Part shown: one piece after another, positions 10,110-20,700 of the stretch
Layout of the letters: the number at the start of each line of letters is the position of its first letter
Position numbering within the stretch: position 1 is the first letter of the stretch
Assembly: GCF_900177345.1 (NCBI RefSeq)
Contig: NZ_FWZT01000027.1
Location: forward strand, 41,558 to 105,557
DNA: 64,000 nucleotides
Reading direction: 5' to 3'
Origin: Pseudobacteriovorax antillogorgiicola
Lineage (GTDB): Bacteria > Bdellovibrionota_B > Oligoflexia > Oligoflexales > Oligoflexaceae
Notes under the pieces: model-generated
What the model saw: the letters and a program-made list of their open reading frames with translations, nothing else
Database searches by the model: none
What the model was told of the DNA's origin: nothing
Position numbers and translations under genes: made by a program

Positions 10110-10646
10110 ATGACAATCCAGGACCGCACGTACAATCGGACCTCGCATATTCTGGTCGTTGACGACGATGATACTCTTCTCAAGTTTTTTAAAATTCATC
10201 TCAACAAATTTTTCTCTCGGGTCATCGTTGTAAAAAATGCCAAGGAAGCCATAGAAACTTTGAAAGACAAAGAAATCGATCTCGTGATCAGCGATATCAA
10301 AATGCCTAGGATGGACGGGATTCAACTCATGAAAAAGGTTAAAAACCATGACCCGTCCATCCCTGTCTTTCTAGTCAGTGGAGCACTTCTCAATGAGACT
10401 CAGCAAACTGCGATCGATACCAAAGCGGATGGCTATCTAAAGAAACCATTCGGGATTGATGAGCTACATGATTTCATCGATCGTGGAATTCAAGTGCGCG
10501 ACGCCTATAAGGAACTTCTAGACATCATTCAAGATAAGAAAAAGTTTTTAGAACTAATCCAAGGCAAGCGACAGCTTCGATTTATAAAAGACGAAGAGCA
10601 GCGATCGCGAGCACAAGAAATTATGGATCACCTTAAAGCCAGCTAG
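10110..10646 (+). CDS. single-domain response regulator
   Basis: 178 residues. ATG 10110 is chosen because TTAGGAG lies directly upstream; the frame is open to 10029. Residues 13-130 form a CheY-like receiver with the acidic patch DDDD (18-21), phospho-acceptor Asp62 in SDIKMPRMDG, and the conserved Lys in KKPF. A ~45-residue charged helical tail follows, with no DNA-binding domain. It probably relays phosphate from an unlinked kinase to a protein target. Its position ~100 bp after the TPR operon leaves open a regulatory link to that operon. Confidence 0.9.
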   Translation: MTIQDRTYNRTSHILVVDDDDTLLKFFKIHLNKFFSRVIVVKNAKEAIETLKDKEIDLVISDIKMPRMDGIQLMKKVKNHDPSIPVFLVSGALLNETQQTAIDTKADGYLKKPFGIDELHDFIDRGIQVRDAYKELLDIIQDKKKFLELIQGKRQLRFIKDEEQRSRAQEIMDHLKAS

Positions 10647-10694
10647 CATAGATCTTGGATAAGCATTACGACTCGCTTACCTAGATAAGTGCAT

Positions 10695-11450
10695 TTAGAA
10701 ATTTACTTGGCTCATTAATTCTGAATCAGTCCCAGACCTCCCGAGGCTTTCCATCGCCCGAAGCAGGTGAATCCCGTGCCATGACATCAACCGACCATCA
10801 ATCTTAAAGGGCTCCCCCTTAAGCTCACACTCCTCAAAACACTGTTTCATCTGGCGCTTGCGAAAAGGAAAGGGTTCAGAGGAAAAGAACACGATGTCAG
10901 CCTTTAGGTCCCGCAATGCAGCTGCATCCAATGCGGGATAACGTTCACTACTCTCGACAGCATTCTCATAGCCATAAATCTCAAGCAGCTTCGATATATA
11001 GGTATCACGACCGACCACCATATAGGGATTTTGCCAAATCAAATATACAAAGCTACCACGTTTGCCATTCGACTGAACCTGGCTCAAGCGAGCTTCAATT
11101 TCTTCAGCAGTCTCTACTATCAACTTACTGCAAGGCAAAATTTCTGCCCAAGATCGAAGCATCGGCACGACATCATAGGGCGACCGAGGGAAGTCTTCCA
11201 CTAGCTGGTATTCAGCGGCTAGGACACGAATGTCCTGGCGTCGATTTTCTTCAGTATTCACAAAAACGAGGTCAGGCTCTAGGCTTCGGATCAGATTCAG
11301 ATCAGGATCCTTGGTGCCCCCTACAAGCTGGCATTGCCGATGTAAGTTTGGAGGCTCCACACAAAAGCTTGTACATCCAACAATTTGATCCTGGTAGCCA
11401 AAAGCACAGAGATTTGCCGAGGTGCTGGGCACGAGACTAACGATCCTCAT
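10695..11450 (-). CDS. BtuF-like metal/cobalamin-binding receptor without signal peptide
   Basis: 251 residues with the helical-backbone metal-receptor fold (PF01497). The start MRIVSLVPSTS, the middle VGGTKDPDLNLIRSLEPDLVF and the C-terminal Asp/Ser-rich lobe match BtuF/FepB-type proteins. ATG 11448-11450 is chosen because it overlaps the upstream stop as ATGA and begins the fold exactly. It has no signal peptide, so it would sit in the cytoplasm unless exported otherwise, as in the unsecreted 'cobalamin-binding protein' branch. No permease or ATPase gene is adjacent. It is last in a minus-strand operon with a membrane protein and rppH. Confidence 0.8.
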   Translation of the reverse strand: MRIVSLVPSTSANLCAFGYQDQIVGCTSFCVEPPNLHRQCQLVGGTKDPDLNLIRSLEPDLVFVNTEENRRQDIRVLAAEYQLVEDFPRSPYDVVPMLRSWAEILPCSKLIVETAEEIEARLSQVQSNGKRGSFVYLIWQNPYMVVGRDTYISKLLEIYGYENAVESSERYPALDAAALRDLKADIVFFSSEPFPFRKRQMKQCFEECELKGEPFKIDGRLMSWHGIHLLRAMESLGRSGTDSELMSQVNF

Positions 11451-11878
11451 GGTGTGCGAACCAAGCGAAAGGAGAGGGCAGCAAAGTGACTTAATAACGC
11501 CAACAGTGCCAAGGAAAGACCAACCCCGACCAAGATGCCTGTGGGATCTAGCGTATCGGTAGGGCCTGCATAAGCTCGCGCCATCATTCCAGGCCCCATA
11601 GCCATGGTACCGCAGAAAAAGCAGAAGGTTTGAACCCACTGCCAACTGAAAGGCAGCCTTGTGTAAGGCAAGGTGAGACCCATTAGAATATGTATGCTTG
11701 CAAACAAGTTGGTGTGACCGTGAGAACTTTGCATCAAAACAGACTGCCAGGAATCCAGTAAGGTATTGTCCCTCAAGTAACCTTCGGTCAAATCAAAGGC
11801 TATAAAACTTCCCGATGCCGCCGCAAAGAACAGCACACCAAAGCCAATCACCATATTTACCAGACCCACTCTAGACAT
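11447..11878 (-). CDS. four-helix inner-membrane protein, unknown
   Basis: 143 residues with about four hydrophobic helices (~7-28, ~58-72, ~82-98, ~115-135). A conserved-looking SSHGHTN sequence at the start of helix 2 could bind haem or metal, as His-rich motifs do in oxidase-like membrane proteins, but I do not recognise the family. It lies 6 bases after rppH and overlaps the BtuF-like gene by 4 bases, so the three genes are co-transcribed. Confidence 0.7.
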   Translation of the reverse strand: MSRVGLVNMVIGFGVLFFAAASGSFIAFDLTEGYLRDNTLLDSWQSVLMQSSHGHTNLFASIHILMGLTLPYTRLPFSWQWVQTFCFFCGTMAMGPGMMARAYAGPTDTLDPTGILVGVGLSLALLALLSHFAALSFRLVRTP

Positions 11879-11884
11879 AGGAAT

Positions 11885-12334
11885 CTATTCCTTAATCAGT
11901 GAAAAAATTTCGAAGCCTTTCTCGTAAGCTTCCTTCTTCCAAGCAACTATATCACGCATGAGCTCTGCGGGGTTTTTCCAAGACAGGCTAGCAAATTCCT
12001 TATCTGACTTTTCAATGGATGGCTCCGCGTCTTGCAAAAACTCCAGTAAAAACCACTTCTGTCGCTGCCCCCGGAATTTCTTAGCTATGGGTGCTTCAAG
12101 ATCTTCGGGAAAGTCGTAGTGTATCCAGTCTTGCCCTTCTCGAACCACCCTTACCCTGTCAGTTCCGATTTCTTCTCGCAGTTCTCTCAAGAGGGCTTCT
12201 TTAGGGCTTTCACCTGGATCAATCCCCCCTTGAGGCAGCTGCCAGACACCAGCGCGATCGTCACGTTCTCCAGCGAAAACTAGGCCATTCTCACCAACGA
12301 TGACAGCAACCACACAGTCCCGATAGTTTCGCAT
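11885..12334 (-). CDS. rppH: RNA pyrophosphohydrolase (Nudix)
   Basis: 149 residues, the usual RppH length. The Nudix box runs from ~36 to 58 (GGIDPGESPKEALLRELREE, then IG), and WQLPQGG ahead of it is typical of RppH. The C-terminal W..PAEL..DIV.WK..AY pattern is also RppH-like. The enzyme removes pyrophosphate from 5'-triphosphate mRNA ends in the cytoplasm and so triggers RNase E decay. It is first gene of the minus-strand operon. A generic diadenosine-polyphosphate hydrolase is the main alternative. Confidence 0.9.
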   Translation of the reverse strand: MRNYRDCVVAVIVGENGLVFAGERDDRAGVWQLPQGGIDPGESPKEALLRELREEIGTDRVRVVREGQDWIHYDFPEDLEAPIAKKFRGQRQKWFLLEFLQDAEPSIEKSDKEFASLSWKNPAELMRDIVAWKKEAYEKGFEIFSLIKE

Positions 12335-12451
12335 CCCACTCTCCCTACATTACAGCCACGACAAATCTAGACCAAGGCATAATTGACCTACCAAATGCTG
12401 GTATCATACTACATGAAGGACATAGCGACCACCTTGAAACGGGAGCTTAAG

Positions 12452-13039
12452 ATGAACTCTATGATCATAATGTTTTTGTTTCTAATCATGAGTCAAAACT
12501 CATTTGGAAGCATTAGCATAGGCTTATCAGGGGCTACTTCAACATCAAACTACAGCCTCGAAACTCAAAAAAGCTCTATCATCAGTGGCAATATATCCTT
12601 GGCTATAGCTTCATTCTTACGGATCGGCCTCACTCACCGACGCTCGTTTGTAGAAAAATCCGGTTTACGCAAAGAAGCGACTGATACTTCAACGCTATAT
12701 TATGAGTTTGAAGACAATACAGATATCGTAACCAACTCCATCGACCTAACTGCCATCTTATACCATGGCCGAGTCTCACCTTTTGTTTTTGGTGGAGTGG
12801 CCCGGAGAGACTACTTTACAGAGGTTCGCTACCCAGGCAGTACCACGAAGTTTCGGGAAACCCTCAAGGCCGTTCCTAACTACGGACTGGGCATAGCCAT
12901 TCATCTAAATCGTCATTTTAGATTAAAGATTACGCAGACATATACCCCTGGAGTCCGGGTCGACCTAGTCGATGGGCAGGAGGTGAAGGAAGATGTCAAT
13001 GATACCTACACTCAAATTGGGGTGAACTACGCCCTGTAG
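12452..13039 (+). CDS. outer-membrane beta-barrel-like protein
   Basis: 195 residues starting at ATG 12452, with GGGAG 6 bases upstream. The signal peptide is MNSMIIMFLFLIMSQNSFGS. The mature part alternates amphipathic strands (INLAIASFLRIGLTHRRSF-like) and ends in a C-terminal strand, YTQIGVNYAL, with a final hydrophobic residue typical of BamA-inserted barrels. It resembles OmpW/OprF-type 8-strand barrels by texture only. Its promoter region is divergent from rppH. Confidence 0.7.
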   Translation: MNSMIIMFLFLIMSQNSFGSISIGLSGATSTSNYSLETQKSSIISGNISLAIASFLRIGLTHRRSFVEKSGLRKEATDTSTLYYEFEDNTDIVTNSIDLTAILYHGRVSPFVFGGVARRDYFTEVRYPGSTTKFRETLKAVPNYGLGIAIHLNRHFRLKITQTYTPGVRVDLVDGQEVKEDVNDTYTQIGVNYAL

Positions 13040-13104
13040 AGTTCAAAAAGCCCTCAAACTTCTCCCAGAACAACCGATAAGCTCATAGAACCGCTGAGGA
13101 TTTT

Positions 13105-14922
13105 ATGAGCCCCATCACAGCAACGATCATTGCTATAGCCGGCATCCTTTTAGCTTATGGCTTTTGGAGTGTGATCAACACTCATAATGCCACCAATGCT
13201 CGCCGCCGCCGGCAGCGAAAGTCTGATCGCATTATCCTCACAAGGCAGCAGAAAAAAGTCTACCAAGAAGCTATTCGCTACTATAAGCAAGGCAACCTTA
13301 AAACCTCGGCACGGATGCTCGAATCGCTCAACATGACCCGAGAAGCGATCAACATTTTAGAAAAGGGTCGCCATATCCATGAAGCGGCTGCGCTTTTGAT
13401 GAGAATTCATCGCCCCAATCGAGCAGGAATTATCTATGCAAGACACAAGATGTGGAAGGAGGCGGCCGAATGTTTTAAAAAGGCGAATATGCCTGCGGAA
13501 GTAGCACAATGCTGCAAGAAAACTGGGGATATTGCGACAGCTGTGGTCTACTACTTGGAAGCAAAGGACTACGAAAATGCCGCAGAATGCTTTGAGGAGC
13601 TTGGCAAGCATCGAGAGGCTGCCCGACTCTTCACCAAGTTGGGGCAACACCAGAAAGCCATTCAACAATACAAACACTTGATCGACAAAAACCCTCAAAT
13701 TGAGTCCATCGACTTTAGTGATTCAGAGATCAACGTCATTATTAACTATATCGCCAGCGAGAGTATGGATACTCGGCTTGCTGATGTTTTAGTTATAAAA
13801 AATCGTATTGTCGAAGTGATCTGCCGACTGATCAAGAAGAATCGACTTGAAAAGGCCATAACGATTTACATGAAAAGCACTGCTGATATAGGGCCCGCAC
13901 TAATTGAATTCGATGGCTTCGATAAGGATGACCACTTAAAGCTTAGCGAAGTGTTTTTTAAATCGGGTGCCTACGAATATGCAGGAATGGTTTACGAGCG
14001 GATGGAGCTTTTCGAGCAAGCTGGAGATTCGTTCAAGCTTCAAGAAGACTTTGAGCGCGCCGCTTACAATTACGATAGAGCTAAACTATCTGAAAAAGTA
14101 ACAGCCATGAGGATTGAAATTGCATCCAGAGGCCCCGCGGCACCAAAACCTACACCTGAAAAGGAAAAAAGTGACAATGAAGCCGATGAACGATTTCGTA
14201 TCGAGAAGACAACTTCGGACTTTCGGCAGATTGAAGATACAGCCGAGCTAGATATCGAGGGTAAACAAGCTAAACTAGCTATTCCTTTACCCAATGCAGC
14301 GATCAGAGGCTTGATTATGGATTCTCCTGCTATTAAACATGAGCATCAGAGTCCACCTCCCGTTTCCATGTCGTTGGATGACGACGACGAGGAGGGAACA
14401 GAGCCCTTGGGGCTGCCTCAGATTCCATCACCACCTAATAGCCACAAGACCATTGATGGCGAGCCAGTAGATGGAATCGATTGGACTGGATTTCATGAAG
14501 CCAAGTTTATGCTTGATTTAAGCACTGAACAGCAAAACAAATTTAAGTCCTATGGCAGTATCAAGAGATATGAAGATGAAGAAACAATTCTCGATTATAA
14601 AGACGCACCGGCAGGAATCTTTTTCATCCTAGAAGGTCAGGTTTCCGTTTATAAGCTCATTGATGGTGTTGATCTACATGTTGATACAATGAAGCCTGGT
14701 GAGACCATCGGCAAGCTCTGGCTTTTCATCGATCGCCCCAGCAACGTTAGATTTATTGCTCAGGACTCATGTTCCCTGTTCAGTATAAAGCGCAGCGACT
14801 TTATGGAAGTATTGGATAAGGATGGAACGATCGCGCGTAAACTCTACAAACACTTCACCACAACCTTGATCGAGAAGCTGATAAGTACCAGTAATATGGA
14901 CGATAATTTGGAGGCATCCTAG
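13105..14922 (+). CDS. membrane-anchored helical-repeat protein with cyclic nucleotide-binding domain
   Basis: 605 residues. An N-terminal transmembrane helix (~3-24) is followed by helical TPR-like repeats (~50-330), in which AAECFKKANMPAEVAQCCKK-type units recur. A charged linker (~340-465) leads to a cyclic-nucleotide/CRP-type domain (~470-600) with GIFFILEGQVSVYKL and PGETIGKLWLF. The typical cNMP phosphate-binding Arg pattern is only partly visible, so ligand binding is uncertain. It has a good ribosome site (GAGGA) 6 bases before ATG. It is likely a membrane-bound scaffold gated by cAMP or cGMP. No output enzyme is present. Confidence 0.8.
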   Translation: MSPITATIIAIAGILLAYGFWSVINTHNATNARRRRQRKSDRIILTRQQKKVYQEAIRYYKQGNLKTSARMLESLNMTREAINILEKGRHIHEAAALLMRIHRPNRAGIIYARHKMWKEAAECFKKANMPAEVAQCCKKTGDIATAVVYYLEAKDYENAAECFEELGKHREAARLFTKLGQHQKAIQQYKHLIDKNPQIESIDFSDSEINVIINYIASESMDTRLADVLVIKNRIVEVICRLIKKNRLEKAITIYMKSTADIGPALIEFDGFDKDDHLKLSEVFFKSGAYEYAGMVYERMELFEQAGDSFKLQEDFERAAYNYDRAKLSEKVTAMRIEIASRGPAAPKPTPEKEKSDNEADERFRIEKTTSDFRQIEDTAELDIEGKQAKLAIPLPNAAIRGLIMDSPAIKHEHQSPPPVSMSLDDDDEEGTEPLGLPQIPSPPNSHKTIDGEPVDGIDWTGFHEAKFMLDLSTEQQNKFKSYGSIKRYEDEETILDYKDAPAGIFFILEGQVSVYKLIDGVDLHVDTMKPGETIGKLWLFIDRPSNVRFIAQDSCSLFSIKRSDFMEVLDKDGTIARKLYKHFTTTLIEKLISTSNMDDNLEAS

Positions 14923-14999
14923 CCCCTCCCTGGCATAGAAACTGCATTTAAAAACAGTATGATGTTGCTGAGCTGATCTTGTTGCCAATGGAGATTGCT

Positions 15000-15221
15000 A
15001 TGAACCAGATGATCTGCTTTCGTCATCCCGAATATGCTGGAGACGAAACACCTGAACTAAAATGTCAATGCTGTTGTAAGATTTACGTGGACCGCATCCG
15101 CGAAGAAAATCATAGGAAAAAAGTTGATATCGATCAGTGGCTTACTGAGAAGTCTCGGTCCAATCCGAAGCTTCGAGTGGCTCGGATTCAAACGACCCAA
15201 TACTGCCCGTTTTCTTGTTAA
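15000..15221 (+). CDS. small Cys-rich protein
   Basis: 73 residues from ATG 15000, with TGGAGA 5 bases upstream. An N-terminal cluster (CFRHPEY then LKCQCCCKIYVD) looks like a small zinc-binding knuckle, as in B-box-like bacterial proteins. A C-terminal CPFSC ends the protein. The cytoplasmic function is unknown. It is followed by a strong hairpin at 15227-15248. Confidence 0.65.
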   Translation: MNQMICFRHPEYAGDETPELKCQCCCKIYVDRIREENHRKKVDIDQWLTEKSRSNPKLRVARIQTTQYCPFSC

Positions 15222-15226
15222 TTAAG

Positions 15227-15248
15227 AAGGGCCAGCAACCTGGCCCTT
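15227..15248. terminator. hairpin terminator between convergent genes
   Basis: A perfect 9-bp stem AAGGGCCAG/CTGGCCCTT with loop CAAC lies between the convergent Cys-rich and thiolase genes. The T-tracts are weak on both strands, but position and stem strength favour a shared bidirectional terminator. Confidence 0.65.
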
Positions 15249-15273
15249 AGGAAAATCTATAAAAGCAAAGCTG

Positions 15274-16458
15274 TTACATCATTTCGACAATCACGCCACT
15301 AGCTTCACCTCCTCCGATACAAAGAGTCGCCAAGCCTCGCTTACCACCAGTTTGCTTTAGAGCATTGAGAAGAGTCACCAGAATGCGCGCGCCGCTGCAA
15401 CCAATAGGATGACCTATTGAAACTGCTCCTCCATGAATATTCACTTTACGTGCATCAATTCCAATATCTTTCATCGCGGCCATAGTCACAACAGCGAAAG
15501 CTTCGTTTATTTCCCAAAGATCGATATCGTCCTTGCTAAGCTCTGTCTTTTTGAGAAGTCGTTTGATACAACCGATCGGAGCCGTTGTAAAATGAGCCGG
15601 ATCATGGGCAAAAGAAGCTTGACCAACAACCCTCGCAATCGGTGTGAGTCCTTTTTCCTGAGCTGTTTTAAGGTCTGTCATGACAAGAAGCGCCGCACCG
15701 TCGTTGATGGAGGATGCGTTGCCCGCCGTCACAGAACCCTCTTTATCGAAAGCAGGCCGCAATGCTGGAAGCTTATCTAAATCCACAGAGAACGGCTCCT
15801 CATCTACCTCGACCGTAACCGTTTGTTTCCGCTGTTTTACTTCAACGGGTACGATTTCCTCTGCGAAAACACCTGACTCTACCGCTTTACGGGCTCTGGT
15901 ATAGGACTCCAAAGCAAATCCATCTTGATCCTCACGGCTGAACTTATACTCTTTCGCGCATATTTCACCGCAATTACCCATTGCTACATCGTTATAGGGA
16001 TCCCATAACCCATCCCACTGCATGGAGTCTTTAGCTTCAACCGAACCAAAACGGTATCCAGCCCGGGCGTTCATGAGCAAGTGAGGAGCCAATGTCATGT
16101 TTTCCTGGCCACCAGCAAAAACAATCCTAGCATCTCCGAGACGGATTGCTTGGTCAGCAAGCATCACAGCCTTCAGACCACTTCCACAAACACGGCCTAC
16201 GGTTGTAGCACAAACGGAGTGAGGCAGGCCTCCGTACAATGCTGTCTGCCGCGCTGGAGCTTGCCCAACACCAGACGTCAGCACGTTGCCCATGATGATC
16301 TCATCGACCTCTTCGCCTTTGATATTGCTATTTTGCAGGGCATCTTTAACCAAGGCAGCACCCAGTCTGGGAGCGGGAACTGATGCAAATGCGCCACTCA
16401 TTTTACCAACCGCGGTTCTCTTAGCGTAAACAATCACGGTGGGATTGTCTTGATTCAT
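15274..16458 (-). CDS. acetyl-CoA acetyltransferase (thiolase)
   Basis: 394 residues, the usual length for thiolase II. The start MNQDNPTVIVYAKRTA has AAGGAG 7 bases upstream; an earlier in-frame start lacks one. All catalytic residues are present: nucleophile Cys91 (GRVCGSG), His350 (SIGHPIGCSG) and Cys380 (TLCIGGGEASG). The enzyme condenses two acetyl-CoA, or cleaves acetoacetyl-CoA, in fatty-acid, ketone or polyhydroxybutyrate metabolism. No pha or fad genes are adjacent, so the direction is unknown. It is a single-gene transcription unit, divergent from carA. Confidence 0.93.
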   Translation of the reverse strand: MNQDNPTVIVYAKRTAVGKMSGAFASVPAPRLGAALVKDALQNSNIKGEEVDEIIMGNVLTSGVGQAPARQTALYGGLPHSVCATTVGRVCGSGLKAVMLADQAIRLGDARIVFAGGQENMTLAPHLLMNARAGYRFGSVEAKDSMQWDGLWDPYNDVAMGNCGEICAKEYKFSREDQDGFALESYTRARKAVESGVFAEEIVPVEVKQRKQTVTVEVDEEPFSVDLDKLPALRPAFDKEGSVTAGNASSINDGAALLVMTDLKTAQEKGLTPIARVVGQASFAHDPAHFTTAPIGCIKRLLKKTELSKDDIDLWEINEAFAVVTMAAMKDIGIDARKVNIHGGAVSIGHPIGCSGARILVTLLNALKQTGGKRGLATLCIGGGEASGVIVEMM

Positions 16459-16605
16459 GTTGAACTCCTTCACTGTTTGTCGATATGCCACAAATACTTA
16501 TCAAATTCATTCAGAATTCTGCGACTAAATCATAGCCAATTCGATCCCGTTAGGCTATGTTGATCCGAAATTTTAGGCACCCCCTGTCTGGAGGCTAATT
16601 CCTAC

Positions 16606-17718
16606 ATGCGTAAATGCTCACTAGTTTTAACAGACGGCAGCCGCTTTACAGGAGATCTCATAGGAGCACCTCTTCGTGCAAGTGGCGAGTTGGTTTTTAC
16701 CACAGGAATGGTCGGCTATAGTGAAGCCATCACTGACCCTTCCTACTTCGGTCAAATCCTTTGTTTTACTTACCCCCTCATTGGAAACTATGGAATCCCT
16801 AATCCACCAAAGGATTTAAGCTTACCGATACCACGTGGATTCGAAAGTATCAAACCCCAGGCTGCAGCTGTTATACTTACCATCGATAGCCCTGAAGCCT
16901 TCCATTGGAATAGTTTCCACACCTTGGACGATTGGCTCAAAGAGCATGGGGTACCAGGGATTATAGGACTCGACACAAGACACCTGGTACACCTGATTCG
17001 ATCCACCCCTAATATCCTTGGTCGAGTCGAACCCGATGATGAACAAGGCTATCGCGATTACGGCCCCGACCTCACCCCCTCCCACCCCACAGCTTTTTTT
17101 GATCCCGGCATGAACAATATTGTTTCCGAAGTTTCCACCAAAGAACGTGTCGTACTTGGTGAGGGAAGCACGCGAGTTGCCGTGATTGATTGTGGTGTAA
17201 AGTGGAATATCATTCGGCAATTTTTGGAACATGATTGCCAGGTCGAACTGATTCCTTGGGACACAGACTTAAACACGGTCGACTGTGATATGTGGCTAAT
17301 ATCCAATGGTCCCGGCGATCCTACCCGCACAGGTGATTTAAGGCAGCGGGTCGCAGAACTGTTTGAGCAAGACAAACCTATCCTCGGCATATGTTTAGGA
17401 CACCAGATATTATCCCTAGCTGCTGGCGCTACCACTAGACGCATGGCTTACGGTCATCGCAGCCACAACCAACCTGTCTATCAGGTAGGAACTCGTAAAG
17501 GCTTTATCACTAGCCAAAACCATGGCTACGTTGTGGAAGACAACTCCTTACCGGATGACTGGGAAGTTTGGTTCCGTAATGTCAACGATGACACCATCGA
17601 GGGCATTCGTCACAAATCCAAACCTTTTAAGAGCATCCAGTTTCACCCCGAAGCCTCTGGGGGACCACGAGATACCGCCTGGATTTTTGAGAACATTCTT
17701 GCCGAGGTCAAAAAATAA
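16606..17718 (+). CDS. carA: carbamoyl-phosphate synthase small (glutaminase) subunit
   Basis: 370 residues. The N-terminal CPSase_sm domain (~1-150, GSRFTGDLIGAPLRASGELVFTTGMVGY region) is followed by a class I glutamine amidotransferase. The triad is visible: Cys263 in GICLGHQ, and His347/Glu349 in QFHPEA. It releases ammonia from glutamine for CarB, feeding arginine and pyrimidine synthesis in the cytoplasm. The stop overlaps the carB start by one base (TAATG). GGAGG lies 11 bases before the ATG. No leader peptide or PyrR-type attenuator was recognised upstream. Confidence 0.96.
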   Translation: MRKCSLVLTDGSRFTGDLIGAPLRASGELVFTTGMVGYSEAITDPSYFGQILCFTYPLIGNYGIPNPPKDLSLPIPRGFESIKPQAAAVILTIDSPEAFHWNSFHTLDDWLKEHGVPGIIGLDTRHLVHLIRSTPNILGRVEPDDEQGYRDYGPDLTPSHPTAFFDPGMNNIVSEVSTKERVVLGEGSTRVAVIDCGVKWNIIRQFLEHDCQVELIPWDTDLNTVDCDMWLISNGPGDPTRTGDLRQRVAELFEQDKPILGICLGHQILSLAAGATTRRMAYGHRSHNQPVYQVGTRKGFITSQNHGYVVEDNSLPDDWEVWFRNVNDDTIEGIRHKSKPFKSIQFHPEASGGPRDTAWIFENILAEVKK

Positions 17719-20700
17719 TGCCGATGATTAAAGAGTTAGCGTCACTAGGACGAGCACCAAAAGTTCTACTTCTGGGTTCTGGCGGGCTTTCTATTGGCCA
17801 AGCTGGTGAGTTTGACTATTCAGGAACACAAGCCATCAAGGCGATGAAGGAAGAGGGTATCCATGTTGTGGTCATCAACCCCAATATCGCCACAGTCCAG
17901 ACCAACCCTGAAGAGGGGACTAAAGTTTACCTTTATCCTGTTGAGTTAGAATGGGTTGAAAAAGTCATCGCCATAGAGCGCCCCGATGCCATCATCGCTG
18001 GCTTCGGTGGTCAAACAGCTCTAAACTGCCTGATGGAGCTTGACGATGCTGGAATCCTAGAAAAATACCAGGTAAGGAATCTAGGAACACCAGCAGCAAT
18101 CCTTCGCATGACAGAGGATCGCGACGAATTTGCTCAGAAGATGAAGTCCATCAATATGCCTGTTCCTGCTAGCTTCGCTTGCAATACAGTAGACGAGGCG
18201 TTAGAGGCGGCCGATAAAGTCGGCTATCCCGTCATTCTCCGGGCTGCTTATGCACTTGGTGGTCTAGGAAGCGGTTTTGCCAATGATAAAGAAGAGCTGC
18301 AAGCCTTAGCTCAACCAGCCCTAGCATCATCGCCCCAAGTTTTAATCGAAAAATCTTTGAAGGGTTGGAAAGAAGTTGAATATGAGGTGATGCGGGATTC
18401 TGAAGGGAATACGATAACCATATGTAATATGGAAAACTTCGATCCCCTTGGGATTCACACCGGCGATTCAATTGTGGTTTGCCCAAGCCAGTCTCTTTCT
18501 GATGATGAGTATCAAATTCTCAGAAATGCAGCTTTGAAAATCGTCGATTCTCTTGGCATCATTGGTGAGTGCAATGTTCAGTACGCGCTCGACCCACACT
18601 CCTTAGAATTTTACATCATTGAAGTGAACGCACGATTATCACGATCCAGTGCCTTAGCAAGTAAAGCATCGGGATATCCTATTGCCTATATCGCTGCAAA
18701 AGTAGTCCTAGGTTATGATCTTCTAGAGCTAAAGAACCCAGTTACTGGCATTACCTATTCGTTCTTTGAACCTGCACTCGATTACGTCACTATAAAAATG
18801 CCTCGTTGGGATCTCCTCAAGTTCCAAGGCGTAAGTCACGACCTAGGTTCAACAATGAAATCGGTTGGCGAAGTGATGTCCATAGGCAGAACCTTTCCCG
18901 AAGCCTTACAAAAGGCAACAAGGATGGTTACCGAAATTGCTCAAGGCCTTTCCATGCTGCGCCCCGCATTGAACGACGATGAGTTATCGGAGGCCTTATC
19001 ACGACCCACTGATACTAGACTCTACGCTGTAATCGAAGCTCTGCGTCGCGGTTGGAGCATCGACCAGGTCCATGACCTCACAGGTATTAACCAATGGTTT
19101 CTGTACCAAACAAAGCGAATCACCGATGCCGAAGCTAAGATTGGCGAGATCGGTGCAAAGATCGATACATCTTTCGAAGCGAAGCCTTTTGTTCAACAAG
19201 CATTTTTAAACACTTCAGAAGACACTTGGCGGCAGTGGAAACTGCTCGGTTTCGGTGATGAGCAGATCGCAGCAATAGCCTTTCAAGCAGCTGGGAAAGA
19301 AGTTTCCGGTCGCGAGATACAGCAAGCATCTCTTGCCATCCGAAAACTTAGGATCGAGCTAGGCATTCGCCCTGTGGTTAAAAAAATTGATACCACAGCT
19401 GGTGAGTACCCATCGCCATCGAACTACCTCTACCTATCTTACGGCGGCGTTTTTGATGATCCATTGCCGGATGATAACAAGGTGTTCTCTGCAGTGGTTC
19501 TAGGTGGTGGTTCCTATCGCATCGGAACTTCCGTGGAATTTGACTGGTGCGCTGTAAGTTGCAGCCGAAAGCTTCAAGAATCTGGCTGGCGGAGTATCAT
19601 TGTAAACTGTAACCCAGAAACCGTATCTACAGATTACAACAGTAGCGACCGGCTATACTTCGAGGAATTGAGTCTCGAACGCATCTTAGACATCTGCGAT
19701 TTTGAGCGACCTGTAGGGGTTGTGGCTAGTATGGGTGGTCAGCTACCCAATCGTCTTGCCAACCCTCTCTCTGACGCTGGGATAAAACTTCTTGGCCATC
19801 GCCCTGACACCATTGATACAGCAGAAGATCGTAGCCGATTCTCGGCTCTACTTGACGAACTCAACATCGGTCAGCCTCGTTGGATTGCCGCTCGCACCCA
19901 AGAGGAAGTCAACGCCTTCGTCGACAAGGTCGGCTTCCCCATTTTGGTAAGACCGAGCTACGTTCTATCTGGTGCTGCCATGAATGTGGCCTATGATGCT
20001 GACTCTCTTAACTCTTGTCTTGCCGAAGCGGTCGACCTTTCCCCGGATCATCCGGTTGTGATTTCGGAGTTTGTAGAAGGGGCTCGGGAGATCGAGCTCG
20101 ATGGAGTTGCTAAAGAAGGTGAGATCTTAACCGCCATCGTCAGTGAGCATGTTGAGAACGCCGGCGTTCACTCTGGTGATGCCACCATGGTGGTGCCAGC
20201 GCAGAAACTCTATGTAGAAACGGTAAGACGAGTGCGTAGGGCCGGCCGTAAGATCGCAAAGGGTCTGCGACTCAACGGACCATTCAATATGCAGTTCCTC
20301 GCCAAAGAAGGTGAGATTAAAGTGATTGAGTGCAACGCTCGGGCAGCTCGCTCGTTCCCGTTTGTCTCTAAAGCCGTTGGCCTTAACCTTGCTGATGTTG
20401 CTACCGACGTCATGATCGGTGGTAAGCCCAACCTGAGCCGCTTCAACGAAGACGATCTCGACTACGTCGGTGTGAAAGCTGCCATGTTTAGCTTCAAGCG
20501 ACTCGGCGGCGCCGACCCCATCCTAGGAGTCGAAATGGCCTCCACCGGTGAGGTTGGCTGTATTGGTGAAGATTTTGATTCTGCTCTCTTGCTTGCCCTG
20601 GAAGCTTCTGGGGTCCACCGCCCTAAAAAAGGCGTCCTAGTAAGCTCAGGCTCAGAAAAGGAAAAGCTCCGCTTCCTGCCTGCGGCACAAACCCTCCAGA

